Assembly (NCBI RefSeq): GCF_035982055.1
Contig: NZ_CP108427.1
Span: forward strand, 1,178,001-1,242,000
Reading direction: 5' to 3'
Source of the DNA: Streptomyces sp. NBC_01288
Lineage (GTDB): Bacteria; Actinomycetota; Actinomycetes; Streptomycetales; Streptomycetaceae
DNA: 64,000 bases
Shown: positions 24,700 to 33,690 of the stretch, piece by piece
Layout of the letters: each line of letters opens with the position of its first letter
Numbering within the stretch: the stretch's first letter is position 1
Translations under genes and position numbers: made by a program
The notes under the pieces: generated by a model
What the model saw: only the letters and a program-made list of their open reading frames with translations
What the model was told of the DNA's origin: nothing
Databases searched by the model: none

Positions 24700-25686
24700 T
24701 TATGAGGGCGGAACTTCCGCCGCCCGCGCGGCTGCCGTGTCGAGGTCCAGCCATGCTTCCTCGGTCAGTTCGGTGGCCACCCAGCGGGCGGCGGACACGA
24801 CCTCCTCCGGGGTGCGGAAACCCGCGACCACGCAGGCCACGCCGGGGTCGCGCAGCGGAAAACGCAGGGCGGCGTGCGGGAGTGCGGTGCCGTGCCGACC
24901 GGACGCCTCGGCGAGAAGCCGAGCCCGACGCAGTACCGATTCCGAGGCGGGCCCGTAGTCGAAGGTGGCGTCACTCGGAGGGTAAGGACGGCTGAGCAGA
25001 CCGGAGTTGAACGGGGCGGCGGCCACCACCGCGACCCCACGCCCGGCGCACGCGTCCAGCAAGGGACGCGCGGTACGGTCGAGAAGAGTCCACCGCCCGG
25101 CCACCATCACGGCGTCGACCTCCGCCTCCGCGACGACACGCAGCAGCGGGGCGACCGTGTTCGCGCCGACACCGACGGCGCCGATGACACCTTGGTCGCG
25201 CAGCGCGGTCAACGCCGGCAGCGCATGGGCGAGGGCAGCGTCCAGGTGATCGTCGGGATCATGGACGTAGGCGATGTCCACATGGTCCAACCGCAGGCGT
25301 TTCAGGCTGCCTTCGAGGCTTCGCAGCACGCCGTCCCGTGAGTAGTCGGGGCGGCGGACCAGCGTGTCGGGTACGGCGAAGCCGCCTGCCGTCAGGTCGG
25401 ATCCGGTGGGTGCCGGGTTGGGTTCCAGCAGCCGGCCGACCTTGGTGGAGACGGTGAACTCCGCCCGTGGGCGGTGCGCGAGGGCGTCGCCGAGCCGCCG
25501 TTCGGACAGTCCGAGGCCGTAGTGCGGGGCGGTGTCGTAGTAGCGCACCCCCGCGGCCCAGGCGGCATCGAGGGTGGCCCGCGCCTGCGAGTCGCCGATC
25601 GGGCTGTGGAGATTGCCGATGGGGGCGGCACCGAATCCCAGCGTGCCGACCTGGACGCTCGTACGGCCGAGTGGGCGTGCCCTCAC
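24700..25686 (-). CDS. Aldo/keto reductase, L-fucose/D-threo-aldose dehydrogenase-like
   Basis: This is a 328-aa AKR with the catalytic tetrad visible: Asp and Tyr in RYYDTAPHYGLGLSERRLG, Lys in STKVGR and His in AYVHDPDDHLD. That first motif and GIGGAPIGN-like GFGAAPIGNL resemble sugar 1-dehydrogenases such as L-fucose (D-threo-aldose) dehydrogenase. These oxidise an aldose to its lactone with NAD(P). The GTG at 25686 (V-R-A-R-P-L-G-R-T) is the likely start, though the ribosome binding site is poor and an in-frame ATG exists at 25803. It is divergent from the FadR-type gene. With the GH141-like enzyme and the enolase-family dehydratase nearby, an oxidative deoxyhexose route is plausible but unproven. 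Confidence 0.78.
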   Translation of the reverse strand: MRARPLGRTSVQVGTLGFGAAPIGNLHSPIGDSQARATLDAAWAAGVRYYDTAPHYGLGLSERRLGDALAHRPRAEFTVSTKVGRLLEPNPAPTGSDLTAGGFAVPDTLVRRPDYSRDGVLRSLEGSLKRLRLDHVDIAYVHDPDDHLDAALAHALPALTALRDQGVIGAVGVGANTVAPLLRVVAEAEVDAVMVAGRWTLLDRTARPLLDACAGRGVAVVAAAPFNSGLLSRPYPPSDATFDYGPASESVLRRARLLAEASGRHGTALPHAALRFPLRDPGVACVVAGFRTPEEVVSAARWVATELTEEAWLDLDTAAARAAEVPPS

Positions 25687-25933
25687 GGGATTCCCGCTTC
25701 CACGGCCCTCGCCGCATAGAGAAGGATCTGCTTCATCTGGCAGGCAGGACCTTAAGGATGGGATCCATTTCACGCAACACCTCGGTAGACATGCGCAGTT
25801 CATTAGCTTTTAGCGGCATCTACGCAGGGCCGCATACCGAGATCCGTCCGATCTCTTCCCAACTCGCAACCGCAGTGCCATATTGGCCCCGGAAAATGAA
25901 CCTGATTCATTCGTGACGCAAGAGGGGTTCGCC

Positions 25934-26701
25934 TTGGGTGACTCAACACCGGCCTACCGTCCGGGGTACGAACTGGTCGCGGAACAACTGCTGGAGTACA
26001 TCGCCCAGCAGAACCTGCGACCCGGTGACCGTCTCCCCACGGAGCAGGGCCTGGCCCAGATCCTGGGAGCGTCCCGCAATGTCACCCGCGAGGCCGTGAA
26101 GGTGCTGGCCGCCATCGGCCGGCTCACGGTGCGGCGGGGCGCCGGCATCTTCGTCGCCGCCTCGGTCGGCGGACTGCTGGACGACGAACTCTCGCACTTC
26201 CGGCCGACCGGCATGGAAGACGTCCGCATGCTCCTGGACTACCGCAAGGTGATCGAGTCGGAGACAGCACGCCGTGCCGCCTCCCACGCCACACCGATCG
26301 AGGTCCGGGCCATCCGGGAGAGCGCGGAGAGTTCCCTGACGGCGGCCACGATGAACGACGTGGACACCTTCGCCAAGGCGGACGCGGCCTTCCACGACTC
26401 GGTGGGCGCCGCCTCGCACAACGTGTTCCTGCGGGCGAGCGTCGCCGGCGTGCGCCGCCTGGCGGCCCAGTCCGACGTGCTGCTCTTCCACGGTGACGTG
26501 CCCGGATCGCTGGAGGTCGCCGCACATCAGCATGTGGCCATAGCGGAGGCGGTCGCCGCGGGGGCGGCCGATCTCGCCGAGCGGCTGATGGTGGAACACA
26601 TCGGCACCACGCAGAGCCAGTTCGAGAACAAGATTCGCGGCCGGCTGTTCAGTACCGACGCTCACCCGGCCCCCGAGGGACCTCCGGGGCGCTCTCAATA
26701 G
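25934..26701 (+). CDS. FadR-subfamily GntR transcriptional regulator (FCD domain)
   Basis: This 255-aa regulator has an N-terminal winged helix (about residues 10-80; GDRLPTEQGLAQILGASRNVTREAVKVL) and an all-helical FCD ligand-binding domain (about 95-235). The FCD metal-ligand histidines are candidates in AAFHDSVG and HQHVAIAEAV. TTG at 25934 is preferred because AGAGGGG lies six bases upstream. A GTG at 25913 and a TTG at 25883 are in frame but lack such a site. It sits between the divergent reductase and the GH141-like gene and probably controls this sugar locus in response to an acid or sugar-acid intermediate, the usual ligand class of FCD proteins. Confidence 0.85.
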   Translation: MGDSTPAYRPGYELVAEQLLEYIAQQNLRPGDRLPTEQGLAQILGASRNVTREAVKVLAAIGRLTVRRGAGIFVAASVGGLLDDELSHFRPTGMEDVRMLLDYRKVIESETARRAASHATPIEVRAIRESAESSLTAATMNDVDTFAKADAAFHDSVGAASHNVFLRASVAGVRRLAAQSDVLLFHGDVPGSLEVAAHQHVAIAEAVAAGAADLAERLMVEHIGTTQSQFENKIRGRLFSTDAHPAPEGPPGRSQ

Positions 26702-26801
26702 GTGGCAGCACCCGGGCTCCACCGCCGTACGCCGAGGCGGCAGCCCGTAGATCCGGCCGACCCCGCATGTGCCGCGGCACGGCGATCGGGCCGCCCGACG
26801 C

Positions 26802-26836
26802 CCTGCAAGTCCCGGTGGACGACCGGGACTTGCAGG
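26802..26836 (+). terminator. Intrinsic terminator after the FadR-type gene
   Basis: A perfect 15-bp stem (CCTGCAAGTCCCGGT at 26802-26816, complement 26822-26836) has a 5-base loop. It separates the regulator transcript from the GH141-like operon. Confidence 0.8.
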
Positions 26837-26899
26837 TATCAACCTCCCTCAGGCGATTGGATAGGTGTGTCTCATCCGTCTGCGCGCAGGGGCGCCTTC

Positions 26900-29800
26900 G
26901 TGCCGCTGCGAAGAAGTTTCACGGCCGTCTGCTCGGCAGCCGTCGTGGCAGCCCTGCTGAACGCCGTGCCGGCCCACGCGGCTCCCAGGTCGCCGGACCT
27001 CGATGTCTATGTCTCCCCGACCGGCCGGGACGTTGGCTCCGGTACCGCCACCCACCCCTTCAAGACCCTCGACCACGCGCGGGACTACGTACGCGACGTC
27101 AAGCAGAAGGCCAAGGGCGACATCCATGTCCGGCTCCTGTCCGGCACCTACCGGCTCAGCCGCACCTTCGCCCTGACCGCCCGGGACTCCGGCCGCGACG
27201 GACACCGGATCTTCTACGAGGCCGCGCCCGGCGCGCACCCGGTGATCAGCGGGGGAAAGCAGGTCACCGGCTGGACCCCGGCCGACTCGGCAGGGAAGGT
27301 CTACAAGGCCAAGGTGGGTGCCATCGACACCCGACAGCTGTACGTGGACGGCGAGTTGGAGACCCGGGCGCGCAGCGGCAAGAACCCCGCCGGGTTCAGC
27401 CAGACGTCCACCGGCTACGCCTTCACGGACTCCGGTCTCAACGCGTACAAGCGTCCCTCGGACCTGGAGGTCGTCAGCTCCTGGGGCTGGAAGCTGATGC
27501 GCTGCCCCGTGCAGTCGATCGCCGACAACAAGATGACGATGCAGCAGCCCTGTTGGCACAACGCGCATCTTCAGCAGGGTCAGGAGATCCAGAATCCGAC
27601 CTGGCTGGAGAACGCCCGCGAGCTGCTGGACACCCCCGGTGAGTGGTACCTGGACAAGGGCGCGGGCGAGATCTACTACATGCCCAAGTCCGGCCAGAAC
27701 CTGTCCACTTCGACAGTCACCGTGCCGCTCGTGCAGGACCTGGTGGACCTCGACGGCACCAGGACCGCCCCGGTGAGCGACGTGTCGTTCCAGGGCATCA
27801 CCTTCTCCGACTCCACCTGGCTCGCGCCCAGTTCCTCCGAAGGCCTTATCGAGGGCCAGGCCGGTTTCCGGATGGTCGGCAACGACCCGACCTTCGACGC
27901 GACCCGCCTGAAGTGGCAGAAGACACCGGGTGCCGTCAATGTCAGCCACGGCCACGGCATCGGCTTCGAGGGCAACACCTTCACCCATCTCGGCGCGGTG
28001 GGGCTGAACTTGAACACCGGTACCCAGGGCACCGACATCACGGGCAACGTCTTCCGCCAGATCGCCGCCACCGGCATCCAGATCGGCGGGGTCGAGGTGA
28101 TCGACGCCCACCCCGACGACCCCCGCGACATCACCAAGGACACCAGGGTCGCCGACAACGTGGTCACCAAGGTCGCCGACCAGTACAACGGCTCCATCGG
28201 CATCCTGGCCGGCTACACCGACCACACCACCATCACCCACAACAAGGTCTACGACCTGCCGTACACCGGCATATCCGTCGGCTGGGGCTGGGGCCTCACC
28301 GACCAGGGCGGCGACACCAACTACCCCGGGAATCTGGGCGTTCCGATCTGGGACACCCCCACGACCAGCCGCGACACCGAGGTCACCGACAACGAGATCT
28401 ACGACATCATGAAGTCGCAGGCCGACGGCGGTGCCATCTACACGCTGAGCTCCAACCCCGGCGGTGTGGTGTCCGGCAACTACATCCACGGCACACCGCC
28501 GCCCGCCTACGGCGCGATCTACCACGACGAGGGCAGCCGGTACTGGACGAACACCGGCAACGCCCTGTGCGACGTCGCCTACCAGTGGCTGTTCCTCAAC
28601 CACGGCATGGACATCGACGCCACCGGCAACTTCACCACCCAGCCCGCCTACTCCACCCAGGCCAACAGCACGGGCAGCACCATCACCGGCAACACCACGG
28701 TGGATTCCTGCGCCCAGCTGCCGGCTTCCATCGTCAACAACGCGGGCCTGCAAGCGAGTTACCGCCACCTCGACCCGGACCCCGCCGTCCCCGACCACCA
28801 GGCGCCCAGCAGGCCCGGCACGCCGAGCGCGGTCACCGCCTTCCCGACGATCGCGGATCTCACCTGGCCCGCGTCCACCGACGACACCGCGGTCACGGGC
28901 TACTCCGTCTACCGCGACGGCAAGCTGGTCAGCGCCACCGGCAAGACCTCGGTGCGCCTCCCGGGCCTGACCGCCGGGAAGACGTACTCCTTCAAGGTCA
29001 CCGCCCGTGACGCCGCCGGCAACGAGTCCCAGCCCAGCCAGACGGTCACGGTCACCATGCCGTCCGGCTCCGACCTCGCCCTCAAGAAGCCCATCACCGC
29101 CTCGTCGTACTCGGAGGCCAACATCCCGGAGAAGGCGGTCGACGGAGACCTCTCCACCCGCTGGGCCCAGGGCCTGGGCCTGCCCGACCCCTCCTGGATC
29201 CAGGTCGACCTCGGAGCGTCGTACGACGTGAACGGCGCGATCACGACCTTCGAGAAGGCCAGCGGCTACAAGTACCGCATCGAGGTCTCCCCCGACGAGG
29301 TCCACTGGAAGACCCTCGCGGACCGCACCGCCGCGAACACCACGGCGGCGACCGACTACGCCCACACGGACACCCCGGTCGCGGGCCGCTTCGTACGACT
29401 GACCGTCACCGGCTCCAACTGGAACGGCGGCAGCATCTACGACTTCCAGGTCTACGGCACTCCCAGGACCGTCACGGACCACACCGCCCCGACCGCCCCC
29501 GGACAGCCCACGGTCAAGCCGCTGCTGCCCGGCCTGGTCGATGTCAGCTGGCCCGCGGCCACCGACGACACCGGCGTGACCAGCTACGTCGTCTACCAGG
29601 ACGGCAAGCGGATCGCTGTCACCGACGCCACGACCCTGCGGGTCTCCGGCCTGACCGCCGCCACGTCGTACTCCTTCACCGTCGTGGCACGCGACGAGGC
29701 GCTGAACGCCTCCGCCCCCAGCAAGGCAGCGGTCGTCACCACCCCGGCCGACGACGACCTGGCCCTGAACAGGACGGCGACCGCGTCCTCCCAGTCGGAG

Positions 29801-30151
29801 GGCTACGCCCCGGCGAAGGCGGTCGACGGCGACCTCTCCACCCGCTGGGCGCAGGGCCTGGGACTGCCCGACCCGTCCTGGCTCCAGGTCGACCTCGGCA
29901 AGGACACCGCCGTCTCCACCGTGGTCACCACCTTCGAGTTGCCCAGCGGCTACAAGTACCGCCTGGAGTACTCCACCGACGGCCAGAACTGGTCGACGTT
30001 CGAGGACCACACAGCCGAGAGCACCACCGCGCGGACCGACTACGCCTTCGCCGACACCCCCGTCACCGCACGCTTCCTGCGCTTGACCGTCACCGGTTCC
30101 AGCGGCAACGGCGGCAGCGTCTACGCGCTCCAGGCGTACGGCGGCTTCTGA
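26900..30151 (+). CDS. Secreted GH141-like right-handed beta-helix enzyme with FnIII and discoidin pairs
   Basis: This is a 1083-aa exported protein. A signal peptide (LRRSFTAVCSAAVVAALLNAVPAHA) is cleaved near residue 27. The catalytic-type region (about 33-640) begins DVYVSPTGRDVGSGTATHPF and includes VRLLSGTYRLSRTFAL and HPVISGGKQVTGW. This is the pattern of beta-helix GH141 enzymes (known members act on L-fucosyl or xylan linkages). Two FnIII plus F5/8C pairs follow (about 640-855 and 860-1083). The pairs resemble each other closely (both contain KAVDGDLSTRWAQGLGLPDP), indicating internal duplication. GTG at 26900 is chosen for the signal peptide; GTG at 26867 is an alternative. It leads a rightward sugar-uptake operon. 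GH141 membership is from motif memory, not a search. Confidence 0.72.
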   Translation: MPLRRSFTAVCSAAVVAALLNAVPAHAAPRSPDLDVYVSPTGRDVGSGTATHPFKTLDHARDYVRDVKQKAKGDIHVRLLSGTYRLSRTFALTARDSGRDGHRIFYEAAPGAHPVISGGKQVTGWTPADSAGKVYKAKVGAIDTRQLYVDGELETRARSGKNPAGFSQTSTGYAFTDSGLNAYKRPSDLEVVSSWGWKLMRCPVQSIADNKMTMQQPCWHNAHLQQGQEIQNPTWLENARELLDTPGEWYLDKGAGEIYYMPKSGQNLSTSTVTVPLVQDLVDLDGTRTAPVSDVSFQGITFSDSTWLAPSSSEGLIEGQAGFRMVGNDPTFDATRLKWQKTPGAVNVSHGHGIGFEGNTFTHLGAVGLNLNTGTQGTDITGNVFRQIAATGIQIGGVEVIDAHPDDPRDITKDTRVADNVVTKVADQYNGSIGILAGYTDHTTITHNKVYDLPYTGISVGWGWGLTDQGGDTNYPGNLGVPIWDTPTTSRDTEVTDNEIYDIMKSQADGGAIYTLSSNPGGVVSGNYIHGTPPPAYGAIYHDEGSRYWTNTGNALCDVAYQWLFLNHGMDIDATGNFTTQPAYSTQANSTGSTITGNTTVDSCAQLPASIVNNAGLQASYRHLDPDPAVPDHQAPSRPGTPSAVTAFPTIADLTWPASTDDTAVTGYSVYRDGKLVSATGKTSVRLPGLTAGKTYSFKVTARDAAGNESQPSQTVTVTMPSGSDLALKKPITASSYSEANIPEKAVDGDLSTRWAQGLGLPDPSWIQVDLGASYDVNGAITTFEKASGYKYRIEVSPDEVHWKTLADRTAANTTAATDYAHTDTPVAGRFVRLTVTGSNWNGGSIYDFQVYGTPRTVTDHTAPTAPGQPTVKPLLPGLVDVSWPAATDDTGVTSYVVYQDGKRIAVTDATTLRVSGLTAATSYSFTVVARDEALNASAPSKAAVVTTPADDDLALNRTATASSQSEGYAPAKAVDGDLSTRWAQGLGLPDPSWLQVDLGKDTAVSTVVTTFELPSGYKYRLEYSTDGQNWSTFEDHTAESTTARTDYAFADTPVTARFLRLTVTGSSGNGGSVYALQAYGGF

Positions 30152-30210
30152 GCACTCCGATGCGGAGTACTCCGCTTCCGGGTGCTCCGCGTCCGAGTAC
30201 TCCGCCTCCG
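30151..30210 (+). repeat. Four-unit 15-bp minisatellite after the GH141-like gene
   Basis: Three tandem copies close to AGTACTCCGCTTCCG occupy 30166-30210 (third-to-last, GGTGCTCCGCGTCCG, then AGTACTCCGCCTCCG). A diverged fourth copy occupies 30151-30165. The array starts at the last base of the stop codon and ends 38 bases before the next ATG. Confidence 0.75.
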
Positions 30211-30248
30211 AGCCGAAACCTTTCTCCCTACAGAAGACGAAAGCCAGG

Positions 30249-31346
30249 ATGAAGATCACCCATGTCGAAGTGCACCGGATCGACGTTCCGGCAGCCAGTC
30301 CGCCCTTCCGCTGGCGCGACGGGCTGAGCGGAAGCGCTCCGGTGGGCGACGGCGCGGTCCTGCACATCGGGACCGACGAGGGAGCCGAGGGCGTGGCGGT
30401 GTTCGCCCGTCCCGGCGCCCACTCCATGCTGCGGGACCTGGTGGACCGGGTCTTCCGCCCGGAGCTGGTCGGAGCCGACCCGTTCCAGCGGGAGTGGCTG
30501 TGGCACCGGGTGTGGGAGCTGGACCGTATCCACGAACTCCCGCTCCCCGCCCTGGGGTTGATCGACATCGCCCTGTGGGACCTGGCCGGCCGCTACCACG
30601 GCGAACCGGTCTGGCGCCTGCTCGGCGGATTCCGGGACGCCATCCCCGCCTACGCCTCCACCTCGACGTTCGCCGGCATCGCGGAGTTCCTCGATGTGGC
30701 GGACCAGTGCCTGGAGTTGGGCTACCGGGGCATCAAGCTGCACGCCTGGGGCGACGCCCGCCGTGACGCGGAACTGTGCCTGGCCCTGCGCGAGCACGTC
30801 GGTCCCGACGTCCCGCTGATGTACGACGGTTCGGCGGGCTTCGACCTGCCCGACGCGATCCGGCTGGGGCGGGCGCTCTCCGAGGCCGACTACCTCTGGT
30901 ACGAGGAGCCGATGCGGGAGTTCAGCATCTCCGCGTACCAGAAGCTGGCCGAGGTCGTGGACGTACCGCTTCTGGTGGCCGAGACCTCCGACGGTGCGCA
31001 CATGAACGCGGCGGACTTCATCCGCTCCGGTGCCGCCACCTTCGGTGTCCGGGCCGGCACCACCCTCCGGGGCGGCATCACCGGCGCCATGCGCACCGCG
31101 CATCTCGCCGACGCCTACCGGCTGCGCGCCGAGGTGCACGGTTCGGACATCCCCAACCACCACCTGTGCATGGCCATCTCCAACACCACTTACTACGAGT
31201 CCCTGGTGACCTCGGTGAACGTCGTCCGGGAGCGCCACGTGGACGACCAGGGCCTGGTGCACGCCCCCACGGGGCCCGGCATAGCCCTCCCCCTCGATTT
31301 CGGCTACGGCAGCCAACTCCTGCCGTTCGTCGAGCAACCGCGCTGA
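30249..31346 (+). CDS. Enolase-superfamily sugar-acid dehydratase (mandelate racemase/muconate lactonizing group)
   Basis: This is a 365-aa cytoplasmic enzyme with the two-domain enolase fold. The N-terminal capping domain covers about 1-125. The barrel has the first base region in GIKLHAWG (K-x-H rather than the usual K-x-K). Metal ligands are in LMYDGSAGF (Asp), WYEEPM (Glu) and VAETSDG (Glu). A later HGSDIPNHH supplies candidate general-acid histidines. Family members remove water from, or epimerise, sugar acids such as fuconate, galactonate or galactaro-lactone. The exact substrate cannot be read from motifs. Position between a secreted glycosidase and an importer suggests it acts on a sugar acid from the imported saccharide. 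Confidence 0.82.
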   Translation: MKITHVEVHRIDVPAASPPFRWRDGLSGSAPVGDGAVLHIGTDEGAEGVAVFARPGAHSMLRDLVDRVFRPELVGADPFQREWLWHRVWELDRIHELPLPALGLIDIALWDLAGRYHGEPVWRLLGGFRDAIPAYASTSTFAGIAEFLDVADQCLELGYRGIKLHAWGDARRDAELCLALREHVGPDVPLMYDGSAGFDLPDAIRLGRALSEADYLWYEEPMREFSISAYQKLAEVVDVPLLVAETSDGAHMNAADFIRSGAATFGVRAGTTLRGGITGAMRTAHLADAYRLRAEVHGSDIPNHHLCMAISNTTYYESLVTSVNVVRERHVDDQGLVHAPTGPGIALPLDFGYGSQLLPFVEQPR

Positions 31347-31378
31347 GCGGCGCAAGAACAGAAAGGCAAGGCAAGACG

Positions 31379-32761
31379 ATGGAGTCTTCCCGATCTCCGA
31401 GAACCGGCCGGCGTCACTCGCTGCTCCGCGCGGCTGCCGTCACGCTGTCCCTGGCCACCGCGGCCGCCCTGGCCGGCTGCGCCAGCGCCGACACCACCCC
31501 TTCCGCCTCCCAGCAGTCGGCGTTCAAGCCCGTTGCGCAGAAGGCGAGTTCACAGATCACGGTGTGGGCCGACTCGACCCGGCTGCCGTCAGTGCAGGCG
31601 TACCAGAAGTCGCACCCGGACGTGAAGATGAAGATCGTCACGTACGACGGCGGGGCCGACGGATCGACGTACCTCCAGTCGAAGGTGCAGCTGTTCGACC
31701 GGACCGGCAGTGGCTGGCCGGACGTGGTGTTCGGCTCGCCCACCGACGTGACCTGGGCGTCGGAGGCCACCAAGCCGGGCGCACAGCCGTTCGCCGCGCC
31801 CCTGGACGACAAGCTCGTCCCGCAGAGCACGCTCGACGGCTTCGCCAAGGGGTCCCTGACGCCCTGTCAGTTCAACGGCCACACCTACTGCATGCGCAAC
31901 GACATCGCGCAGGTCGTCCTCTGGTACAACAAGTCCCTCATGGACAAGTGGGGTTACCAGGTCCCCACCACATGGGAGGACTACGAGGCCCTCGGCACGA
32001 AGGTCGCCAAGGAGCACCCCGGCTACCTCGTCGGCTCGGTCGGTGACACCAACTCCCATGAGTCGTACTTCTGGTCGGGCCAGTGCCCGGCGTTCAGCCT
32101 GACGAAGCCGGACACCCTGCGCACCGACCTCCAGGACCCGAAGTGCACCCGGATGGCGACCCTGTTGGACCACCTGATCAGCGCCAAGGCCGTCGCCACG
32201 CAGGGCTTCTTCAGCCAGGGCTTCGCCAAGAACAGCGGCGGCAAGGTACTGATGGCCTACGGCCCCTCCTGGTACGGCCAGTACCTCTTCAAGGCCGGCT
32301 TCAAGACTCCGGCCAAGCAGATCGCCGCGGCGGCCCCGCTGACCTGGAAGGGCGAGAGCACGGCGGCCACGGGCAACGTCGGCGGCGGTGTGTGGATGGT
32401 GTCCTCGCACAGCGCCAACCTCAAGGCGTCCTCGGACCTGGTGACTTGGCTGACCACCTCCGACGCGAACCAGGCCACCGCGCCCACCTACCCGGCGTAC
32501 ACGCAGGCCGCGAAGGCATGGCTGGCCAACCCGGCGAACAAGGACTACTTCGCGAATGACGTGAGCGGGGCGTTCGAGCAGGCCGCGAACGAGGTGTGGA
32601 CCGGCTGGTCGAACACCAGGTTCTCGGACTCCACCGCCTGGTCCAGCGTCGTCCTCCCGGCGCTGACCGCCGGAAAGAGCCTGACCGAGACGCTGCCGGC
32701 CTGGCAGAAGGAGATAGCCGGCGAGGCGAAGACCCAGGGCTACAAGGTGGTCGGTCAGTGA
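31379..32761 (+). CDS. Extracellular sugar-binding lipoprotein of an ABC importer (CUT1 type)
   Basis: This is a 460-aa solute-binding protein of family 1 with an Arg-rich signal and lipobox LAGC near residues 35-38. The mature part opens ITVWADSTRL and contains NGHTYCMRNDIAQVVLWYNK, hallmarks of oligosaccharide-binding proteins of the CUT1 class. Two cysteines (in PCQF and YCMR), and two more in QCPAF and PKCTR, may form disulfides. The start is ATG at 31379. Its stop overlaps the first permease gene (GTGA), so lipoprotein and permease are coupled. No ATPase gene accompanies it; in Streptomyces such importers commonly share MsiK. Confidence 0.88.
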   Translation: MESSRSPRTGRRHSLLRAAAVTLSLATAAALAGCASADTTPSASQQSAFKPVAQKASSQITVWADSTRLPSVQAYQKSHPDVKMKIVTYDGGADGSTYLQSKVQLFDRTGSGWPDVVFGSPTDVTWASEATKPGAQPFAAPLDDKLVPQSTLDGFAKGSLTPCQFNGHTYCMRNDIAQVVLWYNKSLMDKWGYQVPTTWEDYEALGTKVAKEHPGYLVGSVGDTNSHESYFWSGQCPAFSLTKPDTLRTDLQDPKCTRMATLLDHLISAKAVATQGFFSQGFAKNSGGKVLMAYGPSWYGQYLFKAGFKTPAKQIAAAAPLTWKGESTAATGNVGGGVWMVSSHSANLKASSDLVTWLTTSDANQATAPTYPAYTQAAKAWLANPANKDYFANDVSGAFEQAANEVWTGWSNTRFSDSTAWSSVVLPALTAGKSLTETLPAWQKEIAGEAKTQGYKVVGQ

Positions 32762-33690
32762 CCTTGCTGGAGACCGAGCGCGTCACCGTCTCCCCCGTGC
32801 GCCGCGGCACCGTACCGCGGCGCACGGGCCGCGGTCGCGCGGGCTACTTCTTCGTCGCCGGGTACGCGGTGCTGCTGCTCGCGTTCGGCGTCTTCCCCAC
32901 CGGGTACGCGTTCTACCTGTCGCTCACCAACGACCGGGGCCAGTTCACCGGGCTCAACCAGTTCACGAAGGTCGTCCAGGACTACCGCTTCGCCCCGGCC
33001 TTCACCCACATGCTGATCTATCTGGTCATGTGGCTGGTGACGCTCGTCGTCGTGGTCGTGCTGACCGCCGTGATCCTGCGCAGCCGGGTGCGTCCGGGCA
33101 CCTCGGCGCTCTTCCGCTTCCTCTACTACATCCCCGGCGCCCTCGCCGGAGTGGCGAGCGTGCTGGTCTGGCTGTTCATGCTGGACCCCGATGTCAGCCC
33201 GGTGTCACGGCTGCTCACCGCCCTGGGGTTCAAGACGTTCGCCGAGGTCCTGGCGCCCGGCAACCTGCCGCTGATCCTCATGCTGATCGCCTTTTGGACC
33301 GGTGCAGGAGGCTGGATGGTCGTGATGTACGGGGCATTGAACAACATCCCCGACGAGGTGCTGGAAGCGGCCCGCATGGACGGCGCGGGTCCGTGGCGCA
33401 CCGCCTGGCACATCCAGATCCCGATGATCCGGCAGTGGATCGTCTACATGGCGATCATGGCCTTCGCGACGGGCACCCAGCTGTTCGTGGAGCCCCAACT
33501 CCTCCAGACCGCCAGCCTCGGCAGGGTGAGTCCCACCTGGTCACCGAACCAACTGGCGTACGTCTACGCCTTCCAGCAGGGCGACTTCAACGGCGCCGCC
33601 GCCATCTCCGTCGTCCTCCTCGCCGTGGGCCTCCTCGCCGCCGGTCTCCTGGTCGCCCGCTCGAACCTGTTCACGTTGGACGAGAAATGA
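32758..33690 (+). CDS. Sugar ABC transporter permease 1 (MalF-like)
   Basis: This is a 310-aa membrane protein with six predicted transmembrane segments. The first is GYFFVAGYAVLLLAFGVFPT. The cytoplasmic EAA loop, EAARMDGAGPWRTAWHIQIP, docks the ATPase. The start is GTG at 32758, overlapping the lipoprotein stop. It pairs with the next gene to form the heterodimeric channel of a CUT1 oligosaccharide importer. The motif and order are standard for the family. Confidence 0.9.
   Translation: MTLLETERVTVSPVRRGTVPRRTGRGRAGYFFVAGYAVLLLAFGVFPTGYAFYLSLTNDRGQFTGLNQFTKVVQDYRFAPAFTHMLIYLVMWLVTLVVVVVLTAVILRSRVRPGTSALFRFLYYIPGALAGVASVLVWLFMLDPDVSPVSRLLTALGFKTFAEVLAPGNLPLILMLIAFWTGAGGWMVVMYGALNNIPDEVLEAARMDGAGPWRTAWHIQIPMIRQWIVYMAIMAFATGTQLFVEPQLLQTASLGRVSPTWSPNQLAYVYAFQQGDFNGAAAISVVLLAVGLLAAGLLVARSNLFTLDEK

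Noticed and set aside
26849..30568. A 1239-codon open frame on the minus strand opposite the GH141-like gene
   Set aside because: Same antisense artefact; the plus-strand protein has a signal peptide and recognisable domains.
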